Positions 24,583 to 34,479 are shown, counted from the first letter of the stretch. The stretch: 64,000 nt of DNA from Methylocystis sp. KS32 (GCA_002862095.1 PHSQ01000002.1:310001-374000); one strand, 5' to 3'. The notes: a model not told the origin generated them from the sequence alone. A program made the numbers and translations.

Positions 24583-27075
24583 CTAGAAGCTGGTGCCGCC
24601 CGAGAAGCGGAAGCGCTGGGTGATGTCGTAGGGACCCTTCGCGACCGCCACCGCATAGTCGAAGCGGATCGGACCCAGAGGCGACTGCCACAACAGGCCA
24701 GCGCCCACCGAAGCGCGGATGCTGAATTCCTGTCCCGACAGCAGGATGCAGTTACCCTGTCCGTATGCCGGCGGCGTAAAGGCATAAGTGCAAGGCAGGT
24801 TGGAGACGCCGTAGAGATATTTGCTGAAATTCTGCGGACCGCGATAGTCCCACAGAGAGCCCGCGTCGCTGAAAACCGCGCCGCGCAGGCCGATATCCTT
24901 CGGAAGCCCCCAGATCGGGAACTGAACCTCGACAGTGCCGCCGATATATTTGGTGCCGCCCACCGAGTTGCCGACGGTGCTGGTCCAGTTTGAGATGTCG
25001 CGCGGTCCGAGACCACCGGGAGCAAAGCCGCGAATGAGGCTCGGCCCGAGGTTGAAGTTGTCGAACACCCTCAGATCGTAGCCGGCCAGGGGAATCAGAA
25101 CGCCGGCCTGCAGACGCCCAATGCCGATGACATCGCTCACGTAGGGAAACTCATAGAAATAACGGGCCTCGCCAGTGGTGCGCACATAGCGTGCGTCGCC
25201 GCCCAGTCCCGCGAAATCTTGAGTCAAGTTGGCGGTCAATCCGTTGCGCGGATTCTTCGGGTTGTCGATGTTGCTGAAGTTGAACGTATAGCCGGCCAAG
25301 GAAGTGATGAGCGAGCCCTGGGACTGTTTGATGGCCAGCGAGGCCTCTCCGTTGCTCATGCAGTTGTAGATCAGGTTCAGGCTGGACGGGGTCGGCGCAA
25401 GCCAATAGCCAAAGCCAGGAGTATAGTAGGGAATGGGTTCCTGACAGTCGTTGTAGGGGTGCTGCGTGTCGTTAGGGATGGAGATCGTCGTGCTATAAAC
25501 CGAGTAGTGCGGTTGCAGCGTCAACTCCTCGGTGATCGGAATGCCGAGGCGCAGCGTGCCGCCGTAAGAAGTGGTGCTGTAATAGTTGTAGTTCCAGGCG
25601 TCGCTCCTTTTCGCGAAGAGATCGAAGCCTGCGGACATGCGCTGGTCGAGGAAATAGGGCTCGGTGAAGCTGAAATTCACGCCACGGGAATACTGGCCCT
25701 CATTGACGGACAAGCGAACAGCCTCGCCGCGACCCATGAAGTTACTATCCGAAACCGACACCTCGCCCAGGAATCCTTCGACGGTCGAATAACCGCCCGA
25801 GACGTTGAAGCTGCCGGTTGGCTGCTCCTCGACGTCCACGTTAACGATCACCTGGTCGGACGACGAACCCGGTTCATTGGTGATTTTCACCTTCTTGAAA
25901 TAGCCGAGGCCATTGAGATGCCTTTCGGCCCGCTCGATGAGAACCCGATTGTAGGCGTCGCCCTCGCCGATGTCGAACTCGCGCCGAATCACATATTCAC
26001 GGGTCTTGTTGTTGCCGTGGATGTTGATTCTCTCGATGTAAACACGCGGCCCCTCGTCCAGAACGAATCTGATCGCGACGGTCCGGTCGGCGGGATTACG
26101 CTGACCGCGAGGGCGGGCCTGAGTGAAGGCGTAACCTTTGCGGGCGATCTCGCGGGTCAGGGTGTCGACCGTCTTTTCCACGGCGTCGCCGTTATAGACG
26201 TCGCCAGGGGCTAGTCGAACCAGTGGGCGGAGCGTCTGGGGGTCGATGTCGGGAAGATGCGACTCGATGTCGACGCTGGAGACTCGATATTGCGGCCCTT
26301 CCGACACCGTGATTTGAAGGATGTAGCCGCCCTGCGCCGCGTCGTAGATCGCCTCCGAATTCACGACGTGGAAATCGGCGTAACCGTTCTTGAGGTAAAA
26401 TCGCCGGATCAGTTCAAGGTCAGTGGCGACGCGATCGGGGTCGTAGACATCGCTCGTCTTGATGAAAGACAGGTAATTCATTTCGGTCGTCTCCATCAGG
26501 CCGACGAGACGGCTGGTGGAATAGACCTCATTCCCGATGAACTTGATTTCCTTTATGCCCGTCTTGTCGCCTTCCACGATGGTGAAGACCACATCGACTT
26601 TGCCGTTTGGCAAGGACACGGTGCGATAGGTGACTTTCGCCGCGGCGCGACCGGAGCGCTTGTAAATCTCCATCATACGCGTAACGTCTTGATCGGCGGT
26701 TTGCGGGTTGAAGGAGCCATGAGCCTTGGTGCGAATCTCGCCCTCGAGGTTCTCCGTCTTGATTTTGCTGTTGCCCTCGAACGCGACCCGATTGATCTGC
26801 GTGCCCTGGGTCACGTGGATCACCACATGTCCGCTGCTGCGGCTGACCGAGACATTGGAGAAACGCCCGCTGGACCGCAAAGCCTCGAGGCCCGCCTGCA
26901 CTTCGGCCTCGCTGGTGCCCGCGAAATAAGCGCGAATTGCGTCAGCATCGGCGCCCGATGCGCCGACAACATCGATATTGTCCGCCGCCGCCGCAAAGGT
27001 GGTCGACCCGATAAACGCGGCAAGGATAGCGACCACCAAGGAAATTCGTCTGCAAAAAGCTCTGGTCGACAGCAT
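24583..27075 (-). CDS. bamA: Outer membrane protein assembly factor BamA
   Basis: BamA is the essential beta-barrel insertase of the outer membrane. The 830-aa product has a signal peptide (FCRRISLVVAILAAFIGSTT), five POTRA domains over residues about 35-400 (for example NRVAFEGNSKIKTENLEGEI) and a C-terminal 16-strand barrel. The final strand carries the RFRFSGGTSF terminal-Phe signature, and the loop containing RGF (LIRGFAPGGLGPRD) is present. The ATG at 27075 is preceded by GAGG. It stands between rseP and lpxD, the conserved alphaproteobacterial order. Confidence 0.96.
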   Translation of the reverse strand: MLSTRAFCRRISLVVAILAAFIGSTTFAAAADNIDVVGASGADADAIRAYFAGTSEAEVQAGLEALRSSGRFSNVSVSRSSGHVVIHVTQGTQINRVAFEGNSKIKTENLEGEIRTKAHGSFNPQTADQDVTRMMEIYKRSGRAAAKVTYRTVSLPNGKVDVVFTIVEGDKTGIKEIKFIGNEVYSTSRLVGLMETTEMNYLSFIKTSDVYDPDRVATDLELIRRFYLKNGYADFHVVNSEAIYDAAQGGYILQITVSEGPQYRVSSVDIESHLPDIDPQTLRPLVRLAPGDVYNGDAVEKTVDTLTREIARKGYAFTQARPRGQRNPADRTVAIRFVLDEGPRVYIERINIHGNNKTREYVIRREFDIGEGDAYNRVLIERAERHLNGLGYFKKVKITNEPGSSSDQVIVNVDVEEQPTGSFNVSGGYSTVEGFLGEVSVSDSNFMGRGEAVRLSVNEGQYSRGVNFSFTEPYFLDQRMSAGFDLFAKRSDAWNYNYYSTTSYGGTLRLGIPITEELTLQPHYSVYSTTISIPNDTQHPYNDCQEPIPYYTPGFGYWLAPTPSSLNLIYNCMSNGEASLAIKQSQGSLITSLAGYTFNFSNIDNPKNPRNGLTANLTQDFAGLGGDARYVRTTGEARYFYEFPYVSDVIGIGRLQAGVLIPLAGYDLRVFDNFNLGPSLIRGFAPGGLGPRDISNWTSTVGNSVGGTKYIGGTVEVQFPIWGLPKDIGLRGAVFSDAGSLWDYRGPQNFSKYLYGVSNLPCTYAFTPPAYGQGNCILLSGQEFSIRASVGAGLLWQSPLGPIRFDYAVAVAKGPYDITQRFRFSGGTSF

Positions 27076-27397
27076 GTAACTTAAGTCCTCGTCGCAACTT
27101 CCGCCGCTCTCCGCCGCGCGGCGCGGGCCTCTCACGCACGGCGCGCCGCACACGCGCCTTCCGCCGGATCCGTTTAACCCTTCTACAAGGTTTAACGAAC
27201 GCTGCAAATGCACAAGAAGTCTTGATACATCAATTTGTCGATCGCGTGGCGAAAGAGCCACAATTCATGGAGAACACTGTGTTAAGAACGCTTGGTTAGC
27301 AGACCAATTCGTTAGCTATAAAACAGTAAAAGGGAAAACGTCCGGTTTGCTGCATCCATTCCGCGTGAGGCGGAACGGATGCAACCATAGCGCGATT
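27076..27397. other. Intergenic region between rseP and bamA
   Basis: These 322 bases contain the bamA leader and an AT-rich stretch (27280-27340) that probably holds its own promoter, although I cannot pick a clear -35/-10 pair. A strong hairpin after rseP is listed separately. No coding sequence is credible here. Confidence 0.45.
27351..27383 (-). terminator. Strong hairpin after rseP
   Basis: TGCATCCATTCCGC and GCGGAACGGATGCA form a 14-bp stem with one mismatch and a GTGAG loop, 15 bases past the rseP stop on the minus strand. There is no immediate U-tract. It probably ends or attenuates the upstream superoperon before bamA. Confidence 0.55.
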
Positions 27398-28570
27398 TTA
27401 CGAGCCGGCCCCAACGAGACGACGCAGGCTTCGCGCCAAGTCGTTGTAAGTGGCGAAGAGCATCAGCGATCCGACCATGGCGAGTCCGACTCGGAAGGCG
27501 TATTCCTGCACGCGTTGGTTGAGCGCCCTGCCCCGCAGGGCCTCGATGACGAAAAACATGAGGTGACCGCCGTCGAGGAGCGGAACCGGCATCAAGTTTA
27601 GCAATCCCACCGAAACGGAAAGCAGCGCGATCCAGTTGATCATCGGCCAGACGCCAAGTTTGGGGATTTTCTTGGCGATTTGGCCAGAAGCCTGGGCGAT
27701 TCCGATCGGGCCGGACAGTTGACTAGCGTTTTCGTGACCAGAAAGAAGGGCGCCGAAGAAGCGGCCCGTTTTTTCCACGATCGACCAGGTCTCGTCGACG
27801 GCGAGCAACAAGGCTTCCGGAACCGAACAGGGCCGCAACACCAAGTCGCGGAAATCCTCGCTGGATTTCAGCCCCAGGCGCCCGATCTTCATTTTGCCTT
27901 TGGGGGTGTCGGCCTCGACGAGGTCCGGCGTCGCGGTCAGCGTCTTTTCCTGGCCGTCCCGCAAAAGCTGGATATGAAGGTCCCTGCCGGCCGAGCCGGA
28001 CACGATTTGTTGCAATTTGGCGAAGCTGTCGATGGCTTGACCGTCAATCGACTGGACCAGATCCCCCGGAAGAAAGCCTCCGCGAGCCCCTGCCCGCCCT
28101 GGGTCCACCGCCGAGATTCGCGGCGTCAGCACCGGCTCGCCATCGACGAAAACCGGCTGGCCGAAAGCGACGAACAGGCCAAAGAAGATGGCGATGGCAA
28201 GCAGGAAATTGAACGCCGGGCCGGCGAAAACGGTCGCCGCCCGTTTCCAGACCGGTTGCCCAAAGAAGGTGACCGAGCGCTCCTCGGCCGGCATCGTGGC
28301 GATCGCCTCGGCGTCGCTCATGCTGGCGCCATTGGCGTCTCCGTGGAATTTGACGTAACCGCCCAGCGGAATGGCGGCGATTCGCCATCTCGTACCCTTG
28401 CGGTCGTCGAAGGCGAAGAGTTCGGGACCGAAGCCGAGCGAAAACGCGTCAACCTTAATGCCGCAGAGGCGCCCGACGATGAAGTGGCCGTATTCGTGCA
28501 CGAATACGATTATGCTCAGGACGATGACGAACGGCACGATATAGATCAGGAGATTCATGAGGAAATCCAT
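27398..28570 (-). CDS. rseP: Site-2 protease RseP (zinc metalloprotease, PDZ)
   Basis: RseP cleaves anti-sigma factors and remnant signal peptides within the inner membrane. The 390-aa product has the zinc site HEYGH in VFVHEYGHFIVGR near residue 25, the third ligand in LMPVPLLDGGHLMFF near 330, and one PDZ domain (FLPGDLVQSIDGQAIDSFAK) in the periplasmic loop; E. coli has two PDZ domains. Four membrane helices are visible. It lies between dxr and bamA. Confidence 0.95.
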   Translation of the reverse strand: MDFLMNLLIYIVPFVIVLSIIVFVHEYGHFIVGRLCGIKVDAFSLGFGPELFAFDDRKGTRWRIAAIPLGGYVKFHGDANGASMSDAEAIATMPAEERSVTFFGQPVWKRAATVFAGPAFNFLLAIAIFFGLFVAFGQPVFVDGEPVLTPRISAVDPGRAGARGGFLPGDLVQSIDGQAIDSFAKLQQIVSGSAGRDLHIQLLRDGQEKTLTATPDLVEADTPKGKMKIGRLGLKSSEDFRDLVLRPCSVPEALLLAVDETWSIVEKTGRFFGALLSGHENASQLSGPIGIAQASGQIAKKIPKLGVWPMINWIALLSVSVGLLNLMPVPLLDGGHLMFFVIEALRGRALNQRVQEYAFRVGLAMVGSLMLFATYNDLARSLRRLVGAGS

Positions 28571-28667
28571 CAGATTTCAACCCCTTGCACGCTGACGCAA
28601 AGACCATTTCCGAGTTCGCGCTCCGCGAACCCAATGGTTACTTATCCGTTAACATGCCCGAAGCCGG

Positions 28668-29870
28668 TCACGCGGCCAAGACCGCCCGCGACCTTTCTCT
28701 CACAATATGGTCAACGCCGAGCGCTTCCGCCACATTGGCGGGCTCCCTGGCGGTTCCATCGGCCGTCGCCGCCTCGAGCGCCCCCGCCACGTGACGAGCG
28801 ATCCCGCCGAAGGGTATTTTGCCGGCGAGAAAGGCTTCTACGGCAATTTCATTGGCGGCGTTGAGAACCGTCGGCAGGCCGCATCCGGCGGCGAGCGCAT
28901 CGAGCGCGAGCCTGAGCGCGGGAAAGCGCTCGTAATCCGGCCGCTCGAAAGTCAGCGATCCTATCGCGGCCAGGTCCAGCCGCGGCGTCGGCGCGGTCAT
29001 TCGATTGGGAAACCCCAAACAGTGAGCGATCGGCACCCGCATGTCCGGAGCCCCCATCCCCGCCGTGACCGCGCCGTCGGCGAAGCTGACCAGACCGTGA
29101 ACGATCGACTGGGGATGCACCACGACATCAAGCTTATGGGCTGGAACGCCGAAGAGATGATGCGCTTCAATCAGTTCGAGCCCCTTGTTCATCATGGTGG
29201 CGGAATCGATCGTGATTTTGGGACCCATCGACCAGTTCGGGTGGTTGAGCGCCTCGGCGACGGTCGCCTTCTCGATGGCTTCCTTTGACCAGGTGCGAAA
29301 GGGTCCACCCGAAGCGGTGATGATCATGCGTTCGATCGTCGCGGGATCGGCTCCCCCTAGCGCCTGAAAAATGGCGTTGTGTTCGCTGTCCATCGGGAGA
29401 AGACGAACCCCGAGCCGCTCGGCCGTGCGCATGAAGGGGACGCCCGCGCAGACCAGACATTCCTTGTTCGCGAGGGCGACGTCGCGGCCCGCCTCCAGCG
29501 CGGCGTGAGTGGGTTCGACGCCCGCCGCGCCGACGATGGCGCTGATGACCAGATCGGCGTCGCGCACGGCGGCCTCGATCACGGCCTCGCGGCCGGCGGC
29601 GACCTGGATATTCGTGCCCTCCAAGGCTTGTTTCAGCGCGGAATAGGCCGCTTCGTCTCGGATCGCGACGAATTCGGGCTTGAGCGCCCGCGCCACTCGC
29701 GCAAGCGCGGCGTGGTCGCGGCCGCCGGCCAGGGCGACGACCGAAAAACTCTCGGGATTGCGCTCGATGAGGTCGATCGTCGATTTGCCGATGGAGCCCG
29801 TTGCTCCGAGAATTACGAGGCGCCGGGGCGACCGCGCGCGACCGTCGGCCGATTTGTCATTCGGGTTCAT
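28668..29870 (-). CDS. dxr: 1-deoxy-D-xylulose 5-phosphate reductoisomerase
   Basis: Dxr converts DXP to 2-C-methyl-D-erythritol 4-phosphate with NADPH, the committed step of the MEP isoprenoid pathway. The 400-aa product has the NADPH fold (LVILGATGSIGKSTIDLIER) and the catalytic region with metal-binding acidic residues (LLPMDSEHNAIFQAL; GPKITIDSATMMNKGLELIE). It begins six bases after the cdsA stop region, in the cdsA-dxr-rseP order typical of many Gram-negative bacteria. Confidence 0.96.
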   Translation of the reverse strand: MNPNDKSADGRARSPRRLVILGATGSIGKSTIDLIERNPESFSVVALAGGRDHAALARVARALKPEFVAIRDEAAYSALKQALEGTNIQVAAGREAVIEAAVRDADLVISAIVGAAGVEPTHAALEAGRDVALANKECLVCAGVPFMRTAERLGVRLLPMDSEHNAIFQALGGADPATIERMIITASGGPFRTWSKEAIEKATVAEALNHPNWSMGPKITIDSATMMNKGLELIEAHHLFGVPAHKLDVVVHPQSIVHGLVSFADGAVTAGMGAPDMRVPIAHCLGFPNRMTAPTPRLDLAAIGSLTFERPDYERFPALRLALDALAAGCGLPTVLNAANEIAVEAFLAGKIPFGGIARHVAGALEAATADGTAREPANVAEALGVDHIVRERSRAVLAA

Positions 29871-29876
29871 GGTTCC

Positions 29877-30776
29877 TCACCAAAAAAAGACGCCAGCGGC
29901 GATCGAGGCGAGGCCATGCGCCGCCCCAAGGAGGGCGGCGAAAACGCTCGCGAAAATAAATCCGTCGAGCCGGTCCATGACGCCGCCGTGGCCGGGAATC
30001 AAATGGCTCGAGTCCTTGACCCCGAACCGGCGTTTAATCGAGCTTTCGGCGAGATCGCCGATCTGCGCCATCGCCGAAGCCGCGATGCTGACCAGAAACA
30101 CAGGCAGGCTTCTGAAAGCGCCGGGAGCCGCCAAATGCGCCGCGGCCAGCCCAAGCAGGGCGCCGCTTAATGCGCCGGTCACGGTTCCAGACCAGGTTTT
30201 CCCGGCGGAAACGCGCGGCCAAAGCTTGGGGCCACCAATCAGGCGACCGCCGAAATAGGCGAAAACATCGGTGCCCCAGACCACGGCGAAAAGCCATGCG
30301 ATCGAAAGCGGACCCGCCTCGGTCGAATCGCGCAGGACACTCACCGCCACCAAGAGCGATCCGGCGTAAACGACGCCGGACGCCGCCCAAAGCCGCACCC
30401 CCCGACCGCCCAGCACGCCCGCCAGCGCCGCCGCGCAGGGAATGACGGCCAAAGCCGCGAGCGTCGCTCCGCCATTAGCCAATGCGGCCGCGGCGGCTAC
30501 TCCCGCGCCGCCGACCGCGACGCGGGCCAACCGGCGCTCGCCGCCGATAAGCCCTTGCCATTCCCAGTTGATCGCGACGGCCGCCGTCAGCCAAAAAACG
30601 ACAAACAGGTCGCCGCCGACGACCAAGGTTCCGATGGCGAGTGCGACCAGCACCACGGCGGAAGCGACCCGAGGCCCGAGATCCGCGAAACCGCCGGATT
30701 TTTTTGTCCGCGGCCATTTTTCCTGGCGGGATTTTGGCGCCGACGTTCCGCCTTCGACCAGATCCGGCTCGTTCAT
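29877..30776 (-). CDS. cdsA: Phosphatidate cytidylyltransferase CdsA
   Basis: CdsA makes CDP-diacylglycerol from CTP and phosphatidate, the branch point of phospholipid synthesis. The 299-aa membrane protein has about seven or eight helices and the full family signature near its end: SSIKRRFGVKDSSHLIPGH followed by GGVMDRLDG. The ATG at 30776 overlaps the uppS stop as ATGA, so the two are translationally coupled. A GC-rich, Ala-rich middle region (AGVAAAAALANGG) forms poorly conserved helices. Confidence 0.94.
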   Translation of the reverse strand: MNEPDLVEGGTSAPKSRQEKWPRTKKSGGFADLGPRVASAVVLVALAIGTLVVGGDLFVVFWLTAAVAINWEWQGLIGGERRLARVAVGGAGVAAAAALANGGATLAALAVIPCAAALAGVLGGRGVRLWAASGVVYAGSLLVAVSVLRDSTEAGPLSIAWLFAVVWGTDVFAYFGGRLIGGPKLWPRVSAGKTWSGTVTGALSGALLGLAAAHLAAPGAFRSLPVFLVSIAASAMAQIGDLAESSIKRRFGVKDSSHLIPGHGGVMDRLDGFIFASVFAALLGAAHGLASIAAGVFFW

Positions 30777-31564
30777 GAACCGGTCTTTGCATTGCACGTG
30801 ACGGGCTCAACCCGACCAAACCGGCGATCTCGATGGGCGTAATCGTCGATCGCGGATCTGAACGCAGCCTCGTCGAAATCCGGCCAGTTGATGGGCAGAA
30901 AGGAAAATTCCGCGTAGGCGGCCTGCCACAGCAGGAAATTGGACAAGCGCTGTTCCCCGGAGGTGCGGATGATCAGGTCCGGATCGGGGATATCGGCGGT
31001 GTGCAGACGCGCCGAGATTGTATCGGCGTCGATCTCGTCGGGCGAAAGACGCCCCGCCACCACCGCTTCGGCGATGGCGCGAGCCGCGGCGGCAATTTCC
31101 TGCCTTGCGCCATAATTGAACGCCACGACCAGGGTAAGCCCGGTGTTCTCCTCGGTCATCTGTTCCGCCTCGCGAAGCAGGGCCGCCACTTCGGCCACGA
31201 GATCGTCTCGCGCGCCGATGACCTGCACGCGAACGTTATTCGCGTCGAGTTCGGCGAGGTCGTTGCGGATGAAGCGGTGCAAAAGCCCCATGAGGCTCTG
31301 GACCTCCTCACGAGGGCGCGACCAGTTCTCCACGGAAAAGGAATAGACCGTAAGGTATTCGATTTCCATTTCGATCGCGGCCCGAACAGCCCGGCGCAAC
31401 GCCTCCACGCCTCGTCGGTGACCCTCGAATCGCGGCAGTCCACGCTTGGCGGCCCAACGCCCATTGCCGTCCATGATGAGCGCTACGTGGCGCGGTACGG
31501 GGCGCAGAGCCGCTTCCCCATCAACCGAAGGGCCGCCCAACGCCAGGAAATCGCCATCCGCCAT
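30773..31564 (-). CDS. uppS: Undecaprenyl diphosphate synthase UppS
   Basis: UppS extends farnesyl-PP with eight isopentenyl units to C55-PP, the lipid carrier for peptidoglycan and polysaccharides. The 263-aa product has the conserved IMDGNGRWAAKRGLPRFEGH near residue 30, YSFSVENWSRP and the C-terminal DLIIRTSGEQRLSNFLLWQ. Residues 1-25 before the conserved core are longer than in E. coli; the ATG at 31564 is the most likely start, though its ribosome site is weak. cdsA follows with an overlapping start. Confidence 0.95.
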   Translation of the reverse strand: MADGDFLALGGPSVDGEAALRPVPRHVALIMDGNGRWAAKRGLPRFEGHRRGVEALRRAVRAAIEMEIEYLTVYSFSVENWSRPREEVQSLMGLLHRFIRNDLAELDANNVRVQVIGARDDLVAEVAALLREAEQMTEENTGLTLVVAFNYGARQEIAAAARAIAEAVVAGRLSPDEIDADTISARLHTADIPDPDLIIRTSGEQRLSNFLLWQAAYAEFSFLPINWPDFDEAAFRSAIDDYAHRDRRFGRVEPVTCNAKTGS

Positions 31565-31673
31565 TTGCGTGTCCCAAACCGTGTTTTCAGTGTCGCATCT
31601 GAAGCGCAACCATTGATGGGAAGGAGTCGCCGGCCGCGACAAAGCGCGCGTTTCCCCCGGTCCGCCGCAGGGG

Positions 31674-32234
31674 TCAGATCTGCATGATTTCCTTTTCCTT
31701 GGCCGCGAGCAAGGCGTCTATTTCTTGAATAACCTCGTCGGTGGCTTTTTGAACCTCGGCCTCGTGGCGCTTTTCGTCGTCTTCGGGAATGGCGTGATCC
31801 TTCAACAGCCGTTTGAGCACGTCGAGGCCATCTCTCCGAACATGCCGCACAGACACTCTGCTCTCCTCGGCGTATTTATGCGCGACTTTCACAAGTTCCT
31901 TGCGTCGCTGCTCATTCAGCTCGGGAGTGCGGAGCCGGAGCGTTTGGCCCTCGGTGTTGGGGCTCAACCCCAGATTCGAGTCGCGAATGGCTCGCTCGAC
32001 CGCGCCGACGAGGGCCTTGTCCCACACTTGGATGGAAATGAGCCGCGCTTCCGGGACGCTGATCGTGGCCACCTGGTTCAGCGGCGTCGATTGGCCGTAG
32101 GCGTCGACGTGAATCGGCTCCACCAGCGAGGCCGAGGCGCGGCCGGTGCGAAGCCCGCCGAATTCATGTTTCAATGTAGCTACCGCGCTTTGCATTCTGC
32201 GCTTCAGCTCTGCGAGGTCGAACGTCTGACTCAT
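31674..32234 (-). CDS. frr: Ribosome recycling factor Frr
   Basis: Frr splits post-termination ribosomes with EF-G. The 186-aa product has the expected length and the family marks [20 protein letters not shown] near residue 28 and [20 protein letters not shown] near 80. The ATG at 32234 matches the usual N-terminus [19 protein letters not shown]-like repeat (32323-32480) separates it from pyrH, so frr may have its own promoter now. Confidence 0.96.
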   Translation of the reverse strand: MSQTFDLAELKRRMQSAVATLKHEFGGLRTGRASASLVEPIHVDAYGQSTPLNQVATISVPEARLISIQVWDKALVGAVERAIRDSNLGLSPNTEGQTLRLRTPELNEQRRKELVKVAHKYAEESRVSVRHVRRDGLDVLKRLLKDHAIPEDDEKRHEAEVQKATDEVIQEIDALLAAKEKEIMQI

Positions 32235-32322
32235 GATAAGAACAACCCAAGGCGTCTGGTTTCGATTAGCGACGGACATTAGACGATTTGCGCGCTAGAT
32301 TCACAAAATTTCGAGATCCTAA

Positions 32323-32480
32323 TTCTACTGCGTCACGAAGCGGCCTGGGGCCGGGCCAGCGCCCGACATTGCGAGCGCGAGCCGAAGCAATCCTTAAGCC
32401 TCGCCAGCCCCCCCTGGATTGCCACGCCTTCGGCTCGCAATGACGAAACCGCCGATAAATTCGTTCATGACGCAGTAGAA
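32323..32480. mobile_element. MITE-like repeat family B, copy 1 (between pyrH and frr)
   Basis: A 158-bp element is bounded by exact 13-base inverted repeats, TTCTACTGCGTCA at 32323-32335 and TGACGCAGTAGAA at 32468-32480. CTAA flanks both ends and could be a target duplication. Inside is a partly palindromic CATTGCGAGC...GGCTCGCAATG core. It encodes nothing and resembles copies near 56.5 kb. Confidence 0.85.
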
Positions 32481-32512
32481 CTAAACCCCTTCGGGAAGGA
32501 AAGCCCCCATCA

Positions 32513-33241
32513 CTATGGCGCCACATAAGTGGCCCGCCCGGCTCCGCGCAAGGTGGCGGCGATGGCCCCCTCCTCTCGAATCGAGAAAACGACGATTGGG
32601 AGACCGTTCTCTCTGGCGAGCGCGAAGGCCGCCGTGTCCATCACGGCGAGATTCTTGGCGATCGCTTCGTCATGGGTCAGCGTGTCATAGCGTCGCGCCG
32701 AGGGATCCAGCTTGGGGTCCGCGGTGTAGACGCCGTCGACTTGCGTCGCCTTGAGCACCGCATCGGCCGATAATTCGGCGGCGCGAAGAACAGCTCCGGT
32801 GTCCGTCGTAAAGAAAGGGTTTCCGGTTCCGCCCGCGCAAATCACCACCCTGCCCTTGGCGAGATGGTGTAACGCGGCGCGACGCGAATATGATTCGCAA
32901 ATCGACGGCATCGGAACGGCCGACAGCGTCCGCGCTTGCCGCCCCTGCGCCTCGATCGCCTGTTCAAGGGCGAGCCCGTTCATGATGGTCGCCAACATTC
33001 CGATCGCATCGGCGCGCGCGCGTTCGATTCCCTTGTCGGCTCCCTGAATGCCGCGGAAGAAATTTCCGCCGCCGACGACAACCCCGATCTCGACGCCCGT
33101 CGCCGCCGCATTGGCCAGATCGCGGGCGATGCGCGCCAGAACCGGCGCGTCGAGGCCGTGCTGGCTATCTCCCATCAGCGCCTCGCCGGACAGTTTGACG
33201 ATCACTCGCTTCCATTGGTTCGCGGGCGTTGCCTTCGTCAT
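32513..33241 (-). CDS. pyrH: UMP kinase PyrH
   Basis: PyrH phosphorylates UMP to UDP with ATP; bacterial enzymes are hexameric and regulated by GTP/UTP. The 242-aa amino-acid-kinase product opens with the Lys/Gly-rich VKLSGEALMG, and shows VVVGGGNFFRG near residue 58 and GGTGNPFFTTDTGAVLRA near 140. The ATG at 33241 has a GAGG ribosome site. It follows the tsf terminator, so it may need its own promoter. Confidence 0.95.
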   Translation of the reverse strand: MTKATPANQWKRVIVKLSGEALMGDSQHGLDAPVLARIARDLANAAATGVEIGVVVGGGNFFRGIQGADKGIERARADAIGMLATIMNGLALEQAIEAQGRQARTLSAVPMPSICESYSRRAALHHLAKGRVVICAGGTGNPFFTTDTGAVLRAAELSADAVLKATQVDGVYTADPKLDPSARRYDTLTHDEAIAKNLAVMDTAAFALARENGLPIVVFSIREEGAIAATLRGAGRATYVAP

Positions 33242-33287
33242 GCCGTCCTCGTTCAATCGAGCGCGATAAAGCTCGCCCCCTCTTCTC

Positions 33288-33327
33288 ATACAAAACGAAA
33301 CGCCCGGGCCGCAAGCGGCTCCGGGCG
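33288..33327 (-). terminator. Rho-independent terminator after tsf
   Basis: On the minus strand CGCCCGG-A-GCCGC and GCGGC-CCGGGCG form a 12-bp stem with a TT loop and one bulge, followed by TTTCGTTTTG. It lies 37 bases past the tsf stop and should end the rpsB-tsf transcript. Confidence 0.75.
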
Positions 33328-33364
33328 AGTCGACGGTTGCCCCATGGGCTGAAAGAGCGCTGGC

Positions 33365-34291
33365 TCAACCCTTGACGGCGGCGGCCACTTCCGCGGCGAA
33401 ATCGCCTGACGCCTTTTCGATGCCCTCGCCCAGCGCATAGCGAAGGAAACCCTTGATCGCGATAGGCGCTCCGGCCTTGCCTTCCGTCTCCTTGACCGCC
33501 TGAGCGACGGTTTTTCCGCCATGGTCGGGGTGGTTCGAAACTTGATCGGGCAGAAGAACCTCCTTGTAATAGGTCTTCAGGCCGGATTCGACGATCTTCT
33601 CCAGCACATTCGCTGGTTTACCGGCGTTTTTCTCGGCGAGCAGATTCTTTTCGCGTTCCACCGTGGCGGGATCGAGTTCTCCGGCGGCCATCGCCAGAGG
33701 ATTTGCGGAGGCGACATGCATGGCGAGTTGGCGGGCCAGCGTGGCAAGCACTTCCTTGTCGCCCTTCGATTCGAGCGCGACGATAACGGCGATCTTGCCG
33801 AGACCGTCGGAGATCTGGCCGTGAACATAACGGCTGACCACGCCGTCGGTCACAGTCAGGCCCCCCACCCGGCGCAGCGTGAGGTTCTCGCCGATATTCG
33901 CAATCGCTGTGGTGATGGCCTCCGAAACGGAGCCGCCTGTCGGATAGGCCTCCTTGCCCAAGGCCTCGACATCGGTTTTACCGCTGGATAGAGCGACCCC
34001 GGAGACGTTGCGGACCAGCTTCTGGAACTCTTCGTTGCGCGCGACGAAATCCGTTTCCGAGTTGATTTCGACAACGACGCCAGACTTGTCGCCAAAAAGA
34101 GCGGCGACAAGCCCTTCGGCGGCGACGCGACCGGCTTTCTTGGCGGCCTTGGACAGTCCCTTCTTGCGCAGCCAGTCGATGGCGGCTTCCATTTCGCCGC
34201 TGCACTCCGCCAGCGCGGTTTTGCAATCCATCATGCCGGCGCCGGTGCTGTCGCGCAGTTCCTTGACAAGGGCGGCGGTAATCGTGGCCAT
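33365..34291 (-). CDS. tsf: Elongation factor Ts
   Basis: EF-Ts is the nucleotide exchange factor of EF-Tu. The 308-aa product has the N-terminal UBA-like module ([20 protein letters not shown]), the core with [18 protein letters not shown] near residue 78, and the usual length for alphaproteobacteria. The ATG at 34291 has AGGA about 12 bases upstream; a TTG six bases further out is an unlikely alternative. It follows rpsB after a hairpin with a U-tract and is itself followed by a terminator. Confidence 0.96.
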   Translation of the reverse strand: MATITAALVKELRDSTGAGMMDCKTALAECSGEMEAAIDWLRKKGLSKAAKKAGRVAAEGLVAALFGDKSGVVVEINSETDFVARNEEFQKLVRNVSGVALSSGKTDVEALGKEAYPTGGSVSEAITTAIANIGENLTLRRVGGLTVTDGVVSRYVHGQISDGLGKIAVIVALESKGDKEVLATLARQLAMHVASANPLAMAAGELDPATVEREKNLLAEKNAGKPANVLEKIVESGLKTYYKEVLLPDQVSNHPDHGGKTVAQAVKETEGKAGAPIAIKGFLRYALGEGIEKASGDFAAEVAAAVKG

Positions 34292-34401
34292 GGTCAAATT
34301 CCTTTATTTGCTAGGCGCCTAGCTTGCGAACGCATCGCTTCGCGCGGCGCATATTCAAGAGGCGGCGCAACGAGAGCTGGCCGTCCTCGGCGGACTTTTT
34401 T

Positions 34402-34435
34402 GAAAAGAGCGCCGGCCCAAGCAGGACCGGCGCTC
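34402..34435 (-). terminator. Terminator/attenuator hairpin between rpsB and tsf
   Basis: GAGCGCCGG (34407-34415) and CCGGCGCTC (34427-34435) pair with an 11-base loop. On the minus strand TTTTC follows directly. It lies 44 bases after the rpsB stop and would reduce readthrough into tsf, allowing different levels of S2 and EF-Ts. Confidence 0.65.
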
Positions 34436-34479
34436 GACTGGTTTTCGTCAGGGCGCAAGTCCACGCCCGGAAACGCCGA

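Noticed and set aside
26257-27084. Long plus-strand frames opposite bamA (for example 275 codons here)
   Set aside because: They mirror the BamA codons, lack ribosome sites and resemble no protein; bamA is certain on the other strand.
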